Origin: RGIG8244 sp045639325
GTDB lineage: Bacteria; Verrucomicrobiota; Lentisphaeria; Victivallales; UBA1829
Assembly: GCA_045639325.1 (NCBI GenBank)
Contig: JAZUCU010000030.1
Location: 49,206 to 113,205, forward strand
DNA: 64,000 bases
Direction of reading: 5' to 3'
The position numbers and the translations under genes were made by a program. A model generated the notes under the pieces. That model did no database searches. It was not told the origin of the DNA and was given only the letters and a program-made list of their open reading frames with translations. Shown here in pieces: positions 1 through 9,638 of the stretch (position 1 is the first letter of the stretch; every line of letters begins with the position of its first letter).

Positions 1-1
1 T

Positions 2-97
2 GTCAAATACTTCAAGCCTGCAGTGATTTATTACGACAGCAAAAAAGGATCAAAACGTTATTTCTATCTTCGCAATTTCAAACTCATAGAAGAATAA
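2..97 (+). CDS. 3' end of an upstream gene, product unknown (partial)
   Basis: An open frame runs in from the window edge, encodes 31 residues and stops at TAA 95-97. The visible tail is basic and aromatic-rich (it includes VIYYDSKKGSKRYFYLRNFK), as at the end of a beta-rich secreted protein. The next gene starts 27 bases later with no promoter visible in the gap, so the two are probably cotranscribed. The piece is too short to assign a family. Confidence 0.5.
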   Translation, partial: VKYFKPAVIYYDSKKGSKRYFYLRNFKLIEE

Positions 98-124
98 TCC
101 GCAACATAAATTTTGGAGTAAATT

Positions 125-895
125 ATGAAAAAACAGACGTTCACCCTTATTGAATTGCTGATTGTGATTGCTATTATTGCAATTCTTGCCAGTATGCTTT
201 TTCCCGCTTTGGGCAAAGTGAAAGATGCCGGTTATAAAACATCCTGCACGAACAACCTGAACACCATCGGAAAAGCGCAGGTGATGTATTCGGCGGATAA
301 TAACGATTGGATTCTGCCCAGTTATATGCCGGATTATGAAGCCTCACAGGATCAATGGTATATGGTGCTTTCCGGTGTTGCTATGGATGGAACGAAAAGC
401 AAGAGATATTCCGGTTATGGTGCAGCATATTATGGTAAAAATGTCAAGAAAGGCACATTTTTCTGCGCTTCAGCCAATCCCAATGTGGATTATACGGTTA
501 CAACATACGGTCATAACAACCATCTTATGGGGGCACCGAGCGGTACGGAACACTATGCCCGGAAAGCGACTGCTGTAACTTCTGCATCCTTAACTATATT
601 TGCCGGGGATAATGCTCTTGCAACCCTTGCTACGCTTCATGATATCGGCGGTTTTGCTTACCGTCACGGCGGAAAAGACCCGGGCGATGGTTCGAGAAGT
701 AAAGGTTCTGGCTTCAGTCTTAAAAATTACAGATTGAGCTATACGGCTACCGGATTTGCAAATGTGCTTTACTTTGATGGCCATGTCTCTCCCATGAATC
801 TTTCCGCTATGACAAAAGCCGACGGTGGTCTTGCCAATTTGAACCTGGCTCTTAAATCCGGTTATAAGCTTGATCAGCACAGTGCTCTCTGGTAA
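125..895 (+). CDS. Pseudopilin-like protein with prepilin-type N-terminal domain
   Basis: This 256-residue protein begins MKKQT then [16 protein letters not shown], the hydrophobic helix with Glu at position 5 that marks type II secretion/type IV pilus prepilins. The globular part follows the large-pseudopilin pattern (DUF1559/GspG-like) and ends in a YFDGHV motif. The residue before the cleavage-site Phe is Thr, not the usual Gly. GGAG at 114-117 supports the ATG. Unlike the other four pseudopilins here it ends its unit: a terminator-like hairpin follows at 925. The product should sit in the inner membrane by its N-terminal helix and project outward. Its partner in secretion or surface assembly is unknown. 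Confidence 0.85.
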   Translation: MKKQTFTLIELLIVIAIIAILASMLFPALGKVKDAGYKTSCTNNLNTIGKAQVMYSADNNDWILPSYMPDYEASQDQWYMVLSGVAMDGTKSKRYSGYGAAYYGKNVKKGTFFCASANPNVDYTVTTYGHNNHLMGAPSGTEHYARKATAVTSASLTIFAGDNALATLATLHDIGGFAYRHGGKDPGDGSRSKGSGFSLKNYRLSYTATGFANVLYFDGHVSPMNLSAMTKADGGLANLNLALKSGYKLDQHSALW

Positions 896-924
896 TTGAT
901 TTTACCGTATGATGTCAAGTAATT

Positions 925-966
925 GCTCCGGTGCAGATTTATAATATGTTCCGGAGCTGTTTTTTA
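925..966 (+). terminator. Rho-independent terminator after the first pseudopilin gene
   Basis: GCTCCGG (925-931) pairs perfectly with CCGGAGC (951-957) across a 19-base loop and is followed by a T-rich run, TGTTTTTT. The loop contains TATAAT (940-945), which could also be the -10 box of the AraC gene that starts at 980, but there is no clear -35. Confidence 0.6.
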
Positions 967-979
967 CAGTCGGTTCAAT

Positions 980-1852
980 ATGAAGCAATATTTATCCAGT
1001 AAAATGTTTTCTTCGCCGGATTTTCCGGTATCGGTAACGCGACTCCTTCAGCGGTCGCAGATGACGCCCCACACTCATGATTTTATTGAATTTGTGCTGG
1101 TTGCGGAGGGGCATACCATTCATCGCGTCGGCGAAGAAGGTGACTTGCTTTCTTACGGTTTGATTCAGGGTGATTGCTTTACGATTCTGCCCGGCGAAGT
1201 GCATGCCTATTCGGAAAGTAAAAATTTGGTGCTTTACAATGTGGCTTTCAAAGAAGAATTGCTGCAAAGCGAACTTGCGGAATTGAAACAGCTGCCTATG
1301 TGGTCACGTTTATTCGAATCGGGAAGTTCTCCTTTGAGTAAACGTTTCCATCTGCCGCCGCATGAACGGATCCGGGCGGAAAGTTTTCTGCGGAAAATGA
1401 TGCTGGAATTCTCCTATCGGCGTCCGGGCTATCAATTCCGGGTGAAACTGGCGTTGATGGAAATGTTGTGTGCGGTGGATGATGCCAACATTGTGGAGTG
1501 GCAGCCTTATGATGTGGAACCTTACAGCGGGTTGTTGAAGACACTGGATTATCTGGAAAAAGTGGAAAGTGAACCGTTCAACCTCTCCGAACTTGCACGT
1601 ATGGCAGGGATGAGCGTTTCTTCTTATACCAAAAAATTCCGGGAAATGATTGGCGACTCGCCTTGTGAATATTTCCTTGGAATCAAACTGGAAAAGATCC
1701 GGAGTGAATTGCTCCGTTCTGATATTTCCGTCTCGGAACTCGCATTCAAATATGGCTTTTGCGATACTTCCTACATGATAAAATTATTCCGGCGCAGACA
1801 TGGTTTGACACCCACCCGCTACCGGAATATTATTACTTCAAAAACTCAATAA
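980..1852 (+). CDS. AraC-family transcriptional regulator
   Basis: This is a 290-residue regulator with an N-terminal cupin-like sensor half (HTHDFIEFVLVAEG, and DCFTILPGEVHAYS for the effector pocket). The C-terminal pair of helix-turn-helix motifs (about residues 190-285) contains LSELARMAGMSVSSYTKKFR and the typical FGFCDTSYMIKLFRRRHGLTPTRYR-like ending (here YGFCDTSY...). An in-frame TTG at 923 lies inside the terminator stem, so ATG 980 is preferred although its ribosome site is weak. The gene converges with the GH2 gene and overlaps its end by 15 bases (1838-1852). It probably senses a sugar and controls local glycosidase genes; the target is not shown by the sequence. Confidence 0.88.
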   Translation: MKQYLSSKMFSSPDFPVSVTRLLQRSQMTPHTHDFIEFVLVAEGHTIHRVGEEGDLLSYGLIQGDCFTILPGEVHAYSESKNLVLYNVAFKEELLQSELAELKQLPMWSRLFESGSSPLSKRFHLPPHERIRAESFLRKMMLEFSYRRPGYQFRVKLALMEMLCAVDDANIVEWQPYDVEPYSGLLKTLDYLEKVESEPFNLSELARMAGMSVSSYTKKFREMIGDSPCEYFLGIKLEKIRSELLRSDISVSELAFKYGFCDTSYMIKLFRRRHGLTPTRYRNIITSKTQ

Positions 1853-3445
1853 GTCTGCGATTCTTATTTCTTTTTCTGTAAGAACTTTCTGCAGATCATG
1901 CCACGCAAGTTTCGGCTTCCGGTATTCATCTACCAAACCTTTGTTGTTATAGCCGCGCGGACGCATCATGATTCTTGCATTGTCATCCACCTGGGAGTTA
2001 CAGAACTGCCAGAAAAGCACGCCGCTGTATCTGGGATCCTGACGGATCAGTTCCAATGTGGCAAGAATCAGCTGACTCTGATATTCTTCCGACCAGCGTC
2101 TTCCGCTGTGATCCCCGGGCAGGGCGGCTGCACCGATTTCACTGATGATCATCGGTTTGTCTGCCAGTTCCGGAGTGCTCTTGCTGAATTCCGCAAGCCG
2201 GTTGAGTTCCGCTTTGACGATATCTTCTTCAAAGAACGTGTAAGTTCCGCTGTACCAGCCCGGATAGGTATTGAATGCAACAACATCGACAAGATCCAGA
2301 CATTTATCCCGGTTGGACATCATCGTAGCAAAGGTGACGAGTCGGGAGGAATCTTCTTCTTTTACGGTTGCAGTGAGTTCAGCAACACATCTGCGTGCGC
2401 TTTCATCATCGGTAATCGCTTCGTTCAGGAAGCCCCAGAAAACAATGGAAGGATGATTGACGCTGTTGCGGATCATCCGTCTCAAGCCGGATTTCTGACG
2501 GCGGATGAATTCATCATTGGTCAGGGAATCGAGGGGATTTTCCCAGCCAAGGGCTTCATCCCAAACAAGGAGACCCAGTTCGTCAGCCAGATCAAGCATC
2601 TGTGTTGATTGAGGATAATGGGAGCCGCGGACAAAGTTCATGCCTGCCGCTTTGATCATCTGCATATCTTTTTTGAGCTGCTCATAAGGCATGGCTGCAC
2701 CGGTGAGGGGGTAGACGTCATGACGGTTCACGCCGACCAGATTCAGTTCTTTTCCGTTGAGATAAAGTTTTGCATTTTTTGATTCAATGGAACGCAAACC
2801 GAACCGGGTGGAATAGGTGTCAGTGCCGCAAGTCAATTCCAAAGTGTAAAGATTGGGTTCTTCCGGTGACCACAGTTTCGGTTCTTTCACGGTAAATTCA
2901 AAATTGCCGGAGCCGGAGAATTCCATACAGGAGCCGTCGGAAAGTTTAGCCGTAACCGGTTTTTCAGGACCATCCAGTTCAATATGGAGTTGCACTTTTC
3001 CGGCGAAGGGATCGGCCGGGATGATTTTTACATAAGCAAAACTGGTTTCCGGCAATTCTCTGAGTGTGACATCCCGGTAAATCCCGCCGAATCCATAAAA
3101 GTCATAAAATCTGCGGAATTCGGATTCCGGCGTTTCCTCAATGGTGTTATCACAAACAATTTTGAGGGTGTGAACACCTTTCTTTCCGGCATCGAAACGA
3201 ATGGAGAGAGGAGTGTATGCAGTCAGTTCTTCGCCGATTTTCGTATCATCCCAAAAGATTTCTGCGCGGAGCCCGAGACCTTCCAGATGGAGTTCGGAGT
3301 AACCGCCACATTCGACTTCTCGCCAATAAGCAGCCTTGCCGCGTTTGGAGAAATATTCGCCGGCGGCATCAAAGCAGCTGGGGACAGGCATCTTAATTGT
3401 TTTTTCATTTTCAAAAGAGAAATTCCAAAGTCCGTTCAAAAGCAT
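1838..3445 (-). CDS. Glycoside hydrolase family 2 (beta-galactosidase/glucuronidase type)
   Basis: This 535-residue GH2 enzyme has an N-terminal jelly-roll domain (about 1-130), an immunoglobulin-like domain (about 135-225) and a TIM barrel starting near NLVGVNRHDVYPLTG. The retaining acid/base Glu is E342 in WGFLNEA and the nucleophile is E436 in IISEIGAA. There is no signal peptide, so it is probably cytoplasmic and acts on imported oligosaccharides. It lacks the extra C-terminal domains of LacZ and is closer in size to beta-glucuronidases. Exact specificity (galactoside, glucuronide or mannoside) cannot be read from sequence. It is divergent from the hydrolase at 3599. Confidence 0.9.
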   Translation of the reverse strand: MLLNGLWNFSFENEKTIKMPVPSCFDAAGEYFSKRGKAAYWREVECGGYSELHLEGLGLRAEIFWDDTKIGEELTAYTPLSIRFDAGKKGVHTLKIVCDNTIEETPESEFRRFYDFYGFGGIYRDVTLRELPETSFAYVKIIPADPFAGKVQLHIELDGPEKPVTAKLSDGSCMEFSGSGNFEFTVKEPKLWSPEEPNLYTLELTCGTDTYSTRFGLRSIESKNAKLYLNGKELNLVGVNRHDVYPLTGAAMPYEQLKKDMQMIKAAGMNFVRGSHYPQSTQMLDLADELGLLVWDEALGWENPLDSLTNDEFIRRQKSGLRRMIRNSVNHPSIVFWGFLNEAITDDESARRCVAELTATVKEEDSSRLVTFATMMSNRDKCLDLVDVVAFNTYPGWYSGTYTFFEEDIVKAELNRLAEFSKSTPELADKPMIISEIGAAALPGDHSGRRWSEEYQSQLILATLELIRQDPRYSGVLFWQFCNSQVDDNARIMMRPRGYNNKGLVDEYRKPKLAWHDLQKVLTEKEIRIADLLSF

Positions 3446-3484
3446 TCTTCTGTTCCTTATGTTCTGGTGGTTGTAATTTCCGCT

Positions 3485-3513
3485 AATATATCATGTTCCA
3501 TGCAATATTTCAA
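3485..3513 (-). promoter_or_regulatory. Promoter for the GH2 gene
   Basis: On the minus strand, TTGAAA (3508-3513), a 17-base spacer and TATATT (3485-3490) precede the GH2 start at 3445. The -35 lies inside a 9-base inverted repeat, ATTTCAAAC (3507-3515) / GTTTGAAAT (3531-3539), whose other arm holds the -35 of the opposite promoter. Confidence 0.55.
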
Positions 3514-3532
3514 ACTCAGAATTTATTTATGT

Positions 3533-3560
3533 TTGAAATTAACGGAAACGGGGGTATATT
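3533..3560 (+). promoter_or_regulatory. Promoter for the DUF3089-type hydrolase gene
   Basis: TTGAAA (3533-3538), a 16-base spacer and TATATT (3555-3560) lie 38 bases before the ATG at 3599. The spacing and -10 match other promoters in the window. Confidence 0.6.
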
Positions 3561-3598
3561 ATTCAGAAAATTAATCAGCATTTTATGGAGATGATGTT

Positions 3599-4570
3599 AT
3601 GAGAAAATTTCTGTTCCTGTTTGTCGTAATCGGAATGGTTTTTCCGGTTAAAGCTGCGACTGGAAAAAGTCTGGATTACAGTCACCCTTCCAATTGGGTG
3701 ATTTGTGAAAAAACGATCCGGAAAAATTGTGAAGTCGATGTCTTCTACGTGCTCCCGACCATCTATTCGGATAAGAACAATGCCTATATGCTTTGGCACG
3801 ATAATAAAGCCATTCAGAAAAAATCGGAGTTGTTTGCAAAACAGCATACGGATATCTTTTCCGGTTACAGCCGGGTGTTTGCGCCCTATTACCGGCAGGC
3901 AGAGTTCCGCAGAGTCATGACAGAGATCCATTTGCCGGTGGAAAAACAGACGTTTATCCAAATTGGAATTGATGACGTCAGAAATGCGTTCCGGTATTAC
4001 ATGAAACATTTGAATAAAGGCCGTCCTTTTATTTTGCTGGGCTTCAGTCAGGGCTCCATGGTATTGCTTGAAATCATGAAAACGGAACTTGCCGACCCGA
4101 AAGTCAATGCCAAACTGGTGGCCGCATACCTGATCGGTTATCCCAATATGCCGAAAACGTTCCCCAAGTATCCGCATCTGCGTACGGCGCAACGTGCGGA
4201 TGATACGGGGGTGATCATCAACTACAATTCCCAGGCTCCGGGCAAAGTGAAGTCCCATTTTACCGGAACAAGTGACATCTATTGCATCAATCCCATCAAT
4301 TGGCGCACGGACGATAAAGTGGCAGAATTTGCCGATCATCAGGGCAGTCGTTTCTTTGATTTCAAGAGTGGTAAAGCGACGGATAAGAAAGCATTTGTGT
4401 CTGCGAAGATCGATCCGGCAAGCGGCGGGCTTATTGTACAAACTGCTACTCCGGGCAAATATGACAGCCGTGTTTTAGGTCCCGGCGTTTATCACATGTT
4501 CGACTTGAACCTGTTTTATTATGACCTGCGTGCGAATGGCAAACAGCGCATTCAAGCATTTTGGAAGTAA
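3599..4570 (+). CDS. Secreted alpha/beta-hydrolase-like protein, DUF3089 type
   Basis: This 323-residue protein has a signal peptide (MRKFLFLFVVIGMVFPVKA). The mature part reads as a DUF3089-type alpha/beta hydrolase: DVFYVLPTIY near the N terminus, RVFAPYYRQA, and the nucleophile elbow GFSQGS (about residues 149-154). The family is predicted to be lipase/esterase-like, with substrate unknown. GGAGATG a few bases upstream supports the start. It is a single-gene unit with its own promoter, divergent from GH2; a role in removing esters from the same glycan is only a guess. Confidence 0.75.
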   Translation: MRKFLFLFVVIGMVFPVKAATGKSLDYSHPSNWVICEKTIRKNCEVDVFYVLPTIYSDKNNAYMLWHDNKAIQKKSELFAKQHTDIFSGYSRVFAPYYRQAEFRRVMTEIHLPVEKQTFIQIGIDDVRNAFRYYMKHLNKGRPFILLGFSQGSMVLLEIMKTELADPKVNAKLVAAYLIGYPNMPKTFPKYPHLRTAQRADDTGVIINYNSQAPGKVKSHFTGTSDIYCINPINWRTDDKVAEFADHQGSRFFDFKSGKATDKKAFVSAKIDPASGGLIVQTATPGKYDSRVLGPGVYHMFDLNLFYYDLRANGKQRIQAFWK

Positions 4571-4616
4571 ACAGTTTTGTATTTTTTCTTTTATGCGATT
4601 ATTTCCGTGCATAAAG

Positions 4617-4664
4617 TTGAAAAATCAAGAAAATATGCTATATTACAAGCAAGCTTGAACTTGC
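4617..4664 (+). promoter_or_regulatory. Promoter and operator-like repeat for the pseudopilin-lyase operon
   Basis: TTGAAA (4617-4622), a 16-base spacer and TATATT (4639-4644) form a strong promoter. An inverted repeat, GCAAG-CTTGAA-CTTGC (4649-4664), sits where transcription should start and would suit a repressor. The untranslated leader to the ATG at 4769 is about 115 bases. Confidence 0.55.
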
Positions 4665-4768
4665 GCATACAATAGTAAGTATTTGAGCGTTTTAATATGT
4701 GGCAGGTTTTTATTTATTTTATTCAATAACGTCCGGTAATCGTCATCGGACAACAACAGGAGAAAAAC

Positions 4769-5563
4769 ATGAAAGTGCATGGTAATGAACAGTATTTTTT
4801 GCTGAAAAAGAAGAATTCTGAGTCGTTGTTTGCGGCACCTGCCCATGGGCAGGTGAAGCGGAATCGCTTCACCTTAATAGAATTACTCGTTGTAATTGCA
4901 ATCATCGCAGTATTGGCAGGTATGCTTCTGCCCGCATTGAGCAGTTCCAGAGAAATCAGCCGTTCTGCAAGCTGTGTCAATAATCTGAAAAGCATGGCTC
5001 AGTTTGATAATCTGTATTCCAATGACTTCAATGACTGGATGACTCCGGCGGTTTCAAGCAAAGATACTACTTTGCATTTTACCAGTGTAATCTATCAGTA
5101 TTATATTTCCAAAACAAGCAGCAAACTCTCCATTAACAAAAGTGGTATGAAAGTAGCTCCTGTTTTTGCATGTCCTTCTGAAGTCACTCCCTGGGGACAT
5201 TACAACGACAAAGAATTTGCCTATACTCACTATTCCAGAAACTACAGAACCGGGGTGTGGAATACTGATACGATCGCTGCTGATAAAGTCGGGATAAAAC
5301 GTTCTAAAATTGCCCGTCCGGTATTGTTCAAAGTTGTTTTCGATTCAGCAAGACTTGGTTCTGCTGTTGCAGACTACCTCCAATGGGCTTATGGTGGTGC
5401 CCGTCATAAAGGTGGCGTTGTTATCAGTCACACTACATCCGAGAAACAGTACCGCAACGGTATCTCCAACATTGGTTGTGCAGACGGCCATGTGGAATCC
5501 ATTAAAAAGCCGCACGTTGTATTGGCTAAGTACAACTTCAGCGAAGGTATGTTCAAAGAATGA
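4769..5563 (+). CDS. Pseudopilin-like protein with extended leader, heads the lyase operon
   Basis: This 264-residue protein has [18 protein letters not shown] preceded by about 33 residues, far more than its relatives. AGGAG before ATG 4769 supports this start. The leader includes [11 protein letters not shown], encoded by two overlapping palindromes (4836-4873). The globular part ends CADGHVES and FSEGMFKE and is clearly paralogous to the protein at 25153-25845 (shared CPSE-TPWG, GGARHK, DGHVES, SEGM). Residue -1 is Arg, not Gly. The stop codon overlaps the start of the next gene in ATGA, so translation is probably coupled to the lyase. Confidence 0.85.
   Translation: MKVHGNEQYFLLKKKNSESLFAAPAHGQVKRNRFTLIELLVVIAIIAVLAGMLLPALSSSREISRSASCVNNLKSMAQFDNLYSNDFNDWMTPAVSSKDTTLHFTSVIYQYYISKTSSKLSINKSGMKVAPVFACPSEVTPWGHYNDKEFAYTHYSRNYRTGVWNTDTIAADKVGIKRSKIARPVLFKVVFDSARLGSAVADYLQWAYGGARHKGGVVISHTTSEKQYRNGISNIGCADGHVESIKKPHVVLAKYNFSEGMFKE
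4836..4873 (+). repeat. Two overlapping palindromes inside the pseudopilin leader codons
   Basis: CACCTGCCCATGGGCAGGTG (4836-4855) is a perfect 20-base palindrome. GGTGAAGCG (4852-4860), loop GAAT, then CGCTTCACC (4865-4873) form a second perfect hairpin that shares GGTG with the first. The element stays in frame, encodes [13 protein letters not shown] and ends exactly at the FTLIE motif. It resembles a short palindromic repeat that was inserted in frame. Confidence 0.7.
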
Positions 5564-8500
5564 AAAAGTTTTTGTTACTTTCCCTTTGCGCAATTGCTTT
5601 TGCCATTCATGCCAATACTATTCCGGAAACACTGTACCCGACTCCGGCGAAACGCTCGATGGATCAGACGGTTATCGACCGGGCAAAGCCGTATTTGAAA
5701 CATTCTCCCGAAAAGTATGAATCTCTTGTTCCGCAGGAATCACCGGCACCGGTTTTGACCGAAGCCTCTTCTTTCGGATCCAGTTACAATGGCGCGATCT
5801 GCCCGTTCTGCGGTAAGACCGGACAATGGTTCAAGTATGATTTGATCAATGATCCCGACCGGATCTATTGTGCTTATACAGGGAAAGAATTCAGCACGTT
5901 CCCGACTCCCCATACGGAGGAATTGACGGATTACCGCGGAAAGAAATATATCCGCAAATATTTCATTACCAAACATGTCAAGAATAGAGGCAATCCGAAT
6001 CAGCCGGTAAAGGTTTACCCGGAAAATTATTTTGCCCGGGAACGCATCAAAGCCTTGATGGGTACTTGGAGTGGTGGTGCATTGCCCACTCTTGCCAACG
6101 CTTATTATGCAACCGGTGATGAAGAATATGCCAAACGTGCGATTGCGATCATGTACGGTTTTGCCAAAGCCTTGCCCGGTTATCCCTGGACGGCTCATTC
6201 CAAAGTAAAACCGCTGCCGAAATCAGAACTTCTGGCAAAAGCAAAGGTTCATGATGCCGGTTATCACGGCTGGCTGGGACCCGCCCGTATTGCTGCTGCG
6301 GAATCCAATTTCCGTAATCCCATGGAATCGGTGTATTTTACCAACTTCAGCAAAGCCTGGATGCAGCTCGCGGATTCAAAATCCTGGGCAGGCAGAAAAG
6401 AATTCATCCGGAAGAATCTGTTCGAAGAAGGCAAGATCCATTTTTATGCTTACGGCGCAAAACAGTGTGTCGGCAACGGGATCGGCATGTATGCGCCCGG
6501 TCTGGTACACCTTGGTATCGTGCTGAAAGACCAGTATCTTTACGACGGATTCATCAAAATCATGCTGGATTTTCTTTACAACGAAAATTATTACGACGGC
6601 ATGAGTACCGAAGGAAGTCCTGCCTATACTGGCATGGTTGGCGGCATGTGGAACCTCTTCCGTGTTTCCGGTTTGGTTGATGATAAAGCATTTATGGCAA
6701 AGCATCCGATTATTGCGCTGATGGGAAAATCCACCGCCCGTGTTTCTCTGCATCGCGGCGGTAATGCCCCTTACGGCGACGATCACCCGTCCCAATACTG
6801 GATCAACAAGCCGACGCCGAAAACGGTGACTCCCGGTGAAGAATTGGGCGGGTTCGGTATTTCCATTCTCCGAGGCGGTTCTGCGGATAAACGTATGGAA
6901 TTGTTCTTCCATCATGACCGTGCGGAAGGACATTCTCACGACGACATGCTCGGTATTCAGCTTTTCTACCGCGGCATTCCCATGCTGGAGCATTTCGGCG
7001 ATACCCGGGATACAAAAGATCTCAATGCACAGATTCCGGAAGCTGAATTTTTCAAGAAGCTGAAATATCCTTATCCCATCGTGACCAAAGACACCCGCAA
7101 ACGCGGTTTTGCTTTGCAGGATATGACGACAGCATTGACGAAAAATGTGGTCATGATCAACGAATACTGGTCTCACAACGGCAGCTACACTGCTTATCGC
7201 GGAGGCTATCCCGACCAGCGTGCGCCTTATGGTAATTTGATGGCACGTACCGGACGTGTGCCGGAAAACGTCTTCCAGTTTGTGGAAGCGGATGGTCAGG
7301 ACAGTTTCTCCAAGAATTTCCAGGGAATTGCCCTTTACCGTCGTGCCCTCGCAATGGTGACCCGTCCTGACGGCACACCTTATGTGGTTGATTTCTTTGC
7401 AGTCAACGGCGGACAGCGTCATTTGTTCCTGCTTCATTCCCGTGGTAAAGAGATCAAGAGTACTCTTTCCCGCGGCAAGAAATACGATCATCTGGAATCC
7501 ATTCCGGATGGCGACATTGCTGCCGATTTGCAGATGAAAGCCGGCAGCGTATTCCTCCCCGGCAGAGTTCTGAACAATGTAGAGCTCGGTGGAACGATCA
7601 AAGATTCCTGGAATCATGCATGGCTGTTCGATTATACCGCATGGGCTCCCAAAACGACCCGTCTTGCGGATGTTTTGAAAGTGGATCCCCATGTGTTTGC
7701 TGTGTATGGTCTTGTGAACGGTAAAGGCGGAAACATCCGGGCAATCCGTGCGGATGGACATTATCCTGTCACGATCCGGGAAACGGTCAACGGCAAAAAG
7801 AAAAGTTACCGTTTCCAGTTTGAAAATGCGGTGCATTATGCGGGTCTCCGTGCAGAAAGAAGAGAGTCTCTCGCAAAATGTTATATCCAATGCTACAGTA
7901 GTTATTCCACGAAGGAAAAACCGCTGATTGCAGCCGTCAACAAGCTGGAATGTGATACAAAGAACAAGACATTCAAGAGTGCGGTGGAAATCAATTTCCC
8001 CGATGGCTCCAAAGATATCGTTGTCTGGCAGCCTTTCTCTGAAATGACATCCTGGGATGGCGAACTCTTTAAAACCGATGCCCGTGCTGCTTTGATCCGT
8101 ATTAATGAACGCGGAAAAGTCAAGTACGTTTCCATGTCCGGCGGCACAAAATTGATCTGGCTGGGCAGAACATTCATCAACGATGGCAAGGGAACGCTTT
8201 CCGCCCGTCTCAAACGGATCATCGGTGATATTTCCGGCGACTACGGGAAATCCATTCTTGTGTTGAATAATGCAGCTGACTGGCCTGCCGGTACGGCTTT
8301 GAAAGGACAGACTATCATTGCCGGGTTCTGCAGAGGTGACCGCCGTGAAGCGTATACGATTGACAAGATTGAGCACAAGGGTAATGAAACCTGGGTGTAT
8401 CTGGAAAATTATCCGTTCTTCATTGATCATCGCGGCGAAGTGACTCATAAACTGTCTGACCCCGGCAATTGTTTCCTGGGCAGTGGAACAGGAAAGGGTG

Positions 8501-8730
8501 GTATGGCGACCCGTTATCTTTCCGGTTCAAAAGTGGTGTTCCCTGACCTGAAAAAATACTTTACACTGGATCGTCCTTATGGCTACAACAGCGGTTCCAA
8601 TAACTGGATGCTGAAAGAAAAGGTCAATCTTGCGGTGGAAGGTGTTAAAGTTGGAACCCGTTTTGAAATACACCCTGACTATCAGGATGCAATCGTAGAA
8701 GTTATGACAATTACAAATAAGGAACTCTGA
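5560..8730 (+). CDS. Secreted heparinase II/III-like polysaccharide lyase
   Basis: This 1056-residue protein has a signal peptide ([19 protein letters not shown]). A Cys cluster, ICPFCGK then YCAYTGK (about residues 78-105), may bind a metal. The middle is an alpha-helical toroid region ([20 protein letters not shown], and [12 protein letters not shown]). The beta-rich C-terminal part contains [16 protein letters not shown] (near residue 457), the hallmark of heparinase II/III and alginate-lyase-type enzymes. It should cleave uronic-acid polysaccharides by beta-elimination outside the cytoplasm. It is longer than most such lyases (650-900), with an extra C-terminal beta region. Its ATG overlaps the pseudopilin stop (ATGA). 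The exact PL family and substrate remain open. Confidence 0.75.
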   Translation: MKKFLLLSLCAIAFAIHANTIPETLYPTPAKRSMDQTVIDRAKPYLKHSPEKYESLVPQESPAPVLTEASSFGSSYNGAICPFCGKTGQWFKYDLINDPDRIYCAYTGKEFSTFPTPHTEELTDYRGKKYIRKYFITKHVKNRGNPNQPVKVYPENYFARERIKALMGTWSGGALPTLANAYYATGDEEYAKRAIAIMYGFAKALPGYPWTAHSKVKPLPKSELLAKAKVHDAGYHGWLGPARIAAAESNFRNPMESVYFTNFSKAWMQLADSKSWAGRKEFIRKNLFEEGKIHFYAYGAKQCVGNGIGMYAPGLVHLGIVLKDQYLYDGFIKIMLDFLYNENYYDGMSTEGSPAYTGMVGGMWNLFRVSGLVDDKAFMAKHPIIALMGKSTARVSLHRGGNAPYGDDHPSQYWINKPTPKTVTPGEELGGFGISILRGGSADKRMELFFHHDRAEGHSHDDMLGIQLFYRGIPMLEHFGDTRDTKDLNAQIPEAEFFKKLKYPYPIVTKDTRKRGFALQDMTTALTKNVVMINEYWSHNGSYTAYRGGYPDQRAPYGNLMARTGRVPENVFQFVEADGQDSFSKNFQGIALYRRALAMVTRPDGTPYVVDFFAVNGGQRHLFLLHSRGKEIKSTLSRGKKYDHLESIPDGDIAADLQMKAGSVFLPGRVLNNVELGGTIKDSWNHAWLFDYTAWAPKTTRLADVLKVDPHVFAVYGLVNGKGGNIRAIRADGHYPVTIRETVNGKKKSYRFQFENAVHYAGLRAERRESLAKCYIQCYSSYSTKEKPLIAAVNKLECDTKNKTFKSAVEINFPDGSKDIVVWQPFSEMTSWDGELFKTDARAALIRINERGKVKYVSMSGGTKLIWLGRTFINDGKGTLSARLKRIIGDISGDYGKSILVLNNAADWPAGTALKGQTIIAGFCRGDRREAYTIDKIEHKGNETWVYLENYPFFIDHRGEVTHKLSDPGNCFLGSGTGKGGMATRYLSGSKVVFPDLKKYFTLDRPYGYNSGSNNWMLKEKVNLAVEGVKVGTRFEIHPDYQDAIVEVMTITNKEL

Positions 8731-8732
8731 TT

Positions 8733-9551
8733 ATGAAAAAAGTATGGATGACATTGGCTGCTGCAGCGGTTGCGGCAACTCTTTCTGCTGAAATCGTGAA
8801 AAATCCGGATTCCAACACTTTGTGGATCGAAAACGGAAAAAATATCAAAAGCGCCGTCAAACATGGTGATCTGGTCTGGGGTACCGGCGGAAAAATCAAA
8901 GTGACAGCGCAGGATAACGGATTTACATTCGGCCCCGGCGGAGCATTGGGGATTTATGTCCCGGTTTCCAAACAGTATCCCTGGCTCTGTGCGAAAGTCA
9001 AAACCGTGGAACGCATTGGCAACACATATCATTCACTGGGAATGAATCCGAACCTCAATATCGGTTTGTTCAGCGTTGTTTCCAAGATTCCCCGCGGCAC
9101 ATACTGCATCAATCTGGCAGACTCTCCGAAATTGCAGGATAAAGCGTTTTCCAATTATATGCGTATGGATATTCACAGCGGCAACATCACTTTTGATTAC
9201 ATCGGTATGTTCAAAGAACCGCCCTGTGCGCTTTCTTTTGGTGATGCTCCCGTCAAGAAAGGTACCAATGCCAAAATCACCATCAAGACTGCACAGCCTG
9301 CAGAAATGGTTCAGCTGAAGTTCTACAAGGCTTACACCATGCCTGCAATCAACGTGATTCCCAATGCAAAACGTTATCTTGCAAAACCGGTGGAAGGTAA
9401 GGACAATAAGGAATGGACTTTTGAATTCCCGTACAACGGCTTCAAGGGTGTTGACGGCAAGATTGGTACCGTTGTCATCGAAGCTCTTGTTGAAACAAAA
9501 GAAGATATGGAAAGTTACATCTTCTTCAATCAGGTTCCGTTTGAAAAGTAA
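8733..9551 (+). CDS. Small secreted protein of unknown function in the lyase operon
   Basis: This is a 272-residue protein with a signal peptide (MKKVWMTLAAAAVAATLSAE). The mature part is beta-rich, with repeated short strands and aromatic residues, and reads like a carbohydrate-binding or jelly-roll fold, but no known family is recognised. AAGGA upstream supports the ATG, which lies two bases after the lyase stop. Its tight place between lyase and GH95 genes suggests it helps bind or present the same polysaccharide. This is a context inference only. Confidence 0.6.
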   Translation: MKKVWMTLAAAAVAATLSAEIVKNPDSNTLWIENGKNIKSAVKHGDLVWGTGGKIKVTAQDNGFTFGPGGALGIYVPVSKQYPWLCAKVKTVERIGNTYHSLGMNPNLNIGLFSVVSKIPRGTYCINLADSPKLQDKAFSNYMRMDIHSGNITFDYIGMFKEPPCALSFGDAPVKKGTNAKITIKTAQPAEMVQLKFYKAYTMPAINVIPNAKRYLAKPVEGKDNKEWTFEFPYNGFKGVDGKIGTVVIEALVETKEDMESYIFFNQVPFEK

Positions 9552-9638
9552 GATAAAGTAAGATTGGCAAGCAGATTCACCCTGTTGGGAATCTTTTTGA
9601 CTTGTAATTCTAGTTCGAAAATAGAAAGGAACAGCAGG

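Noticed and set aside
6376..8448. 690-codon open frame on the minus strand
   Set aside because: It lies fully opposite the lyase gene, lacks a ribosome site or family features, and looks like a codon-use shadow.
9564..9638. TTG start that adds 25 residues to the first GH95-like protein
   Set aside because: ATG 9639 has a good ribosome site and the family pattern begins soon after it.
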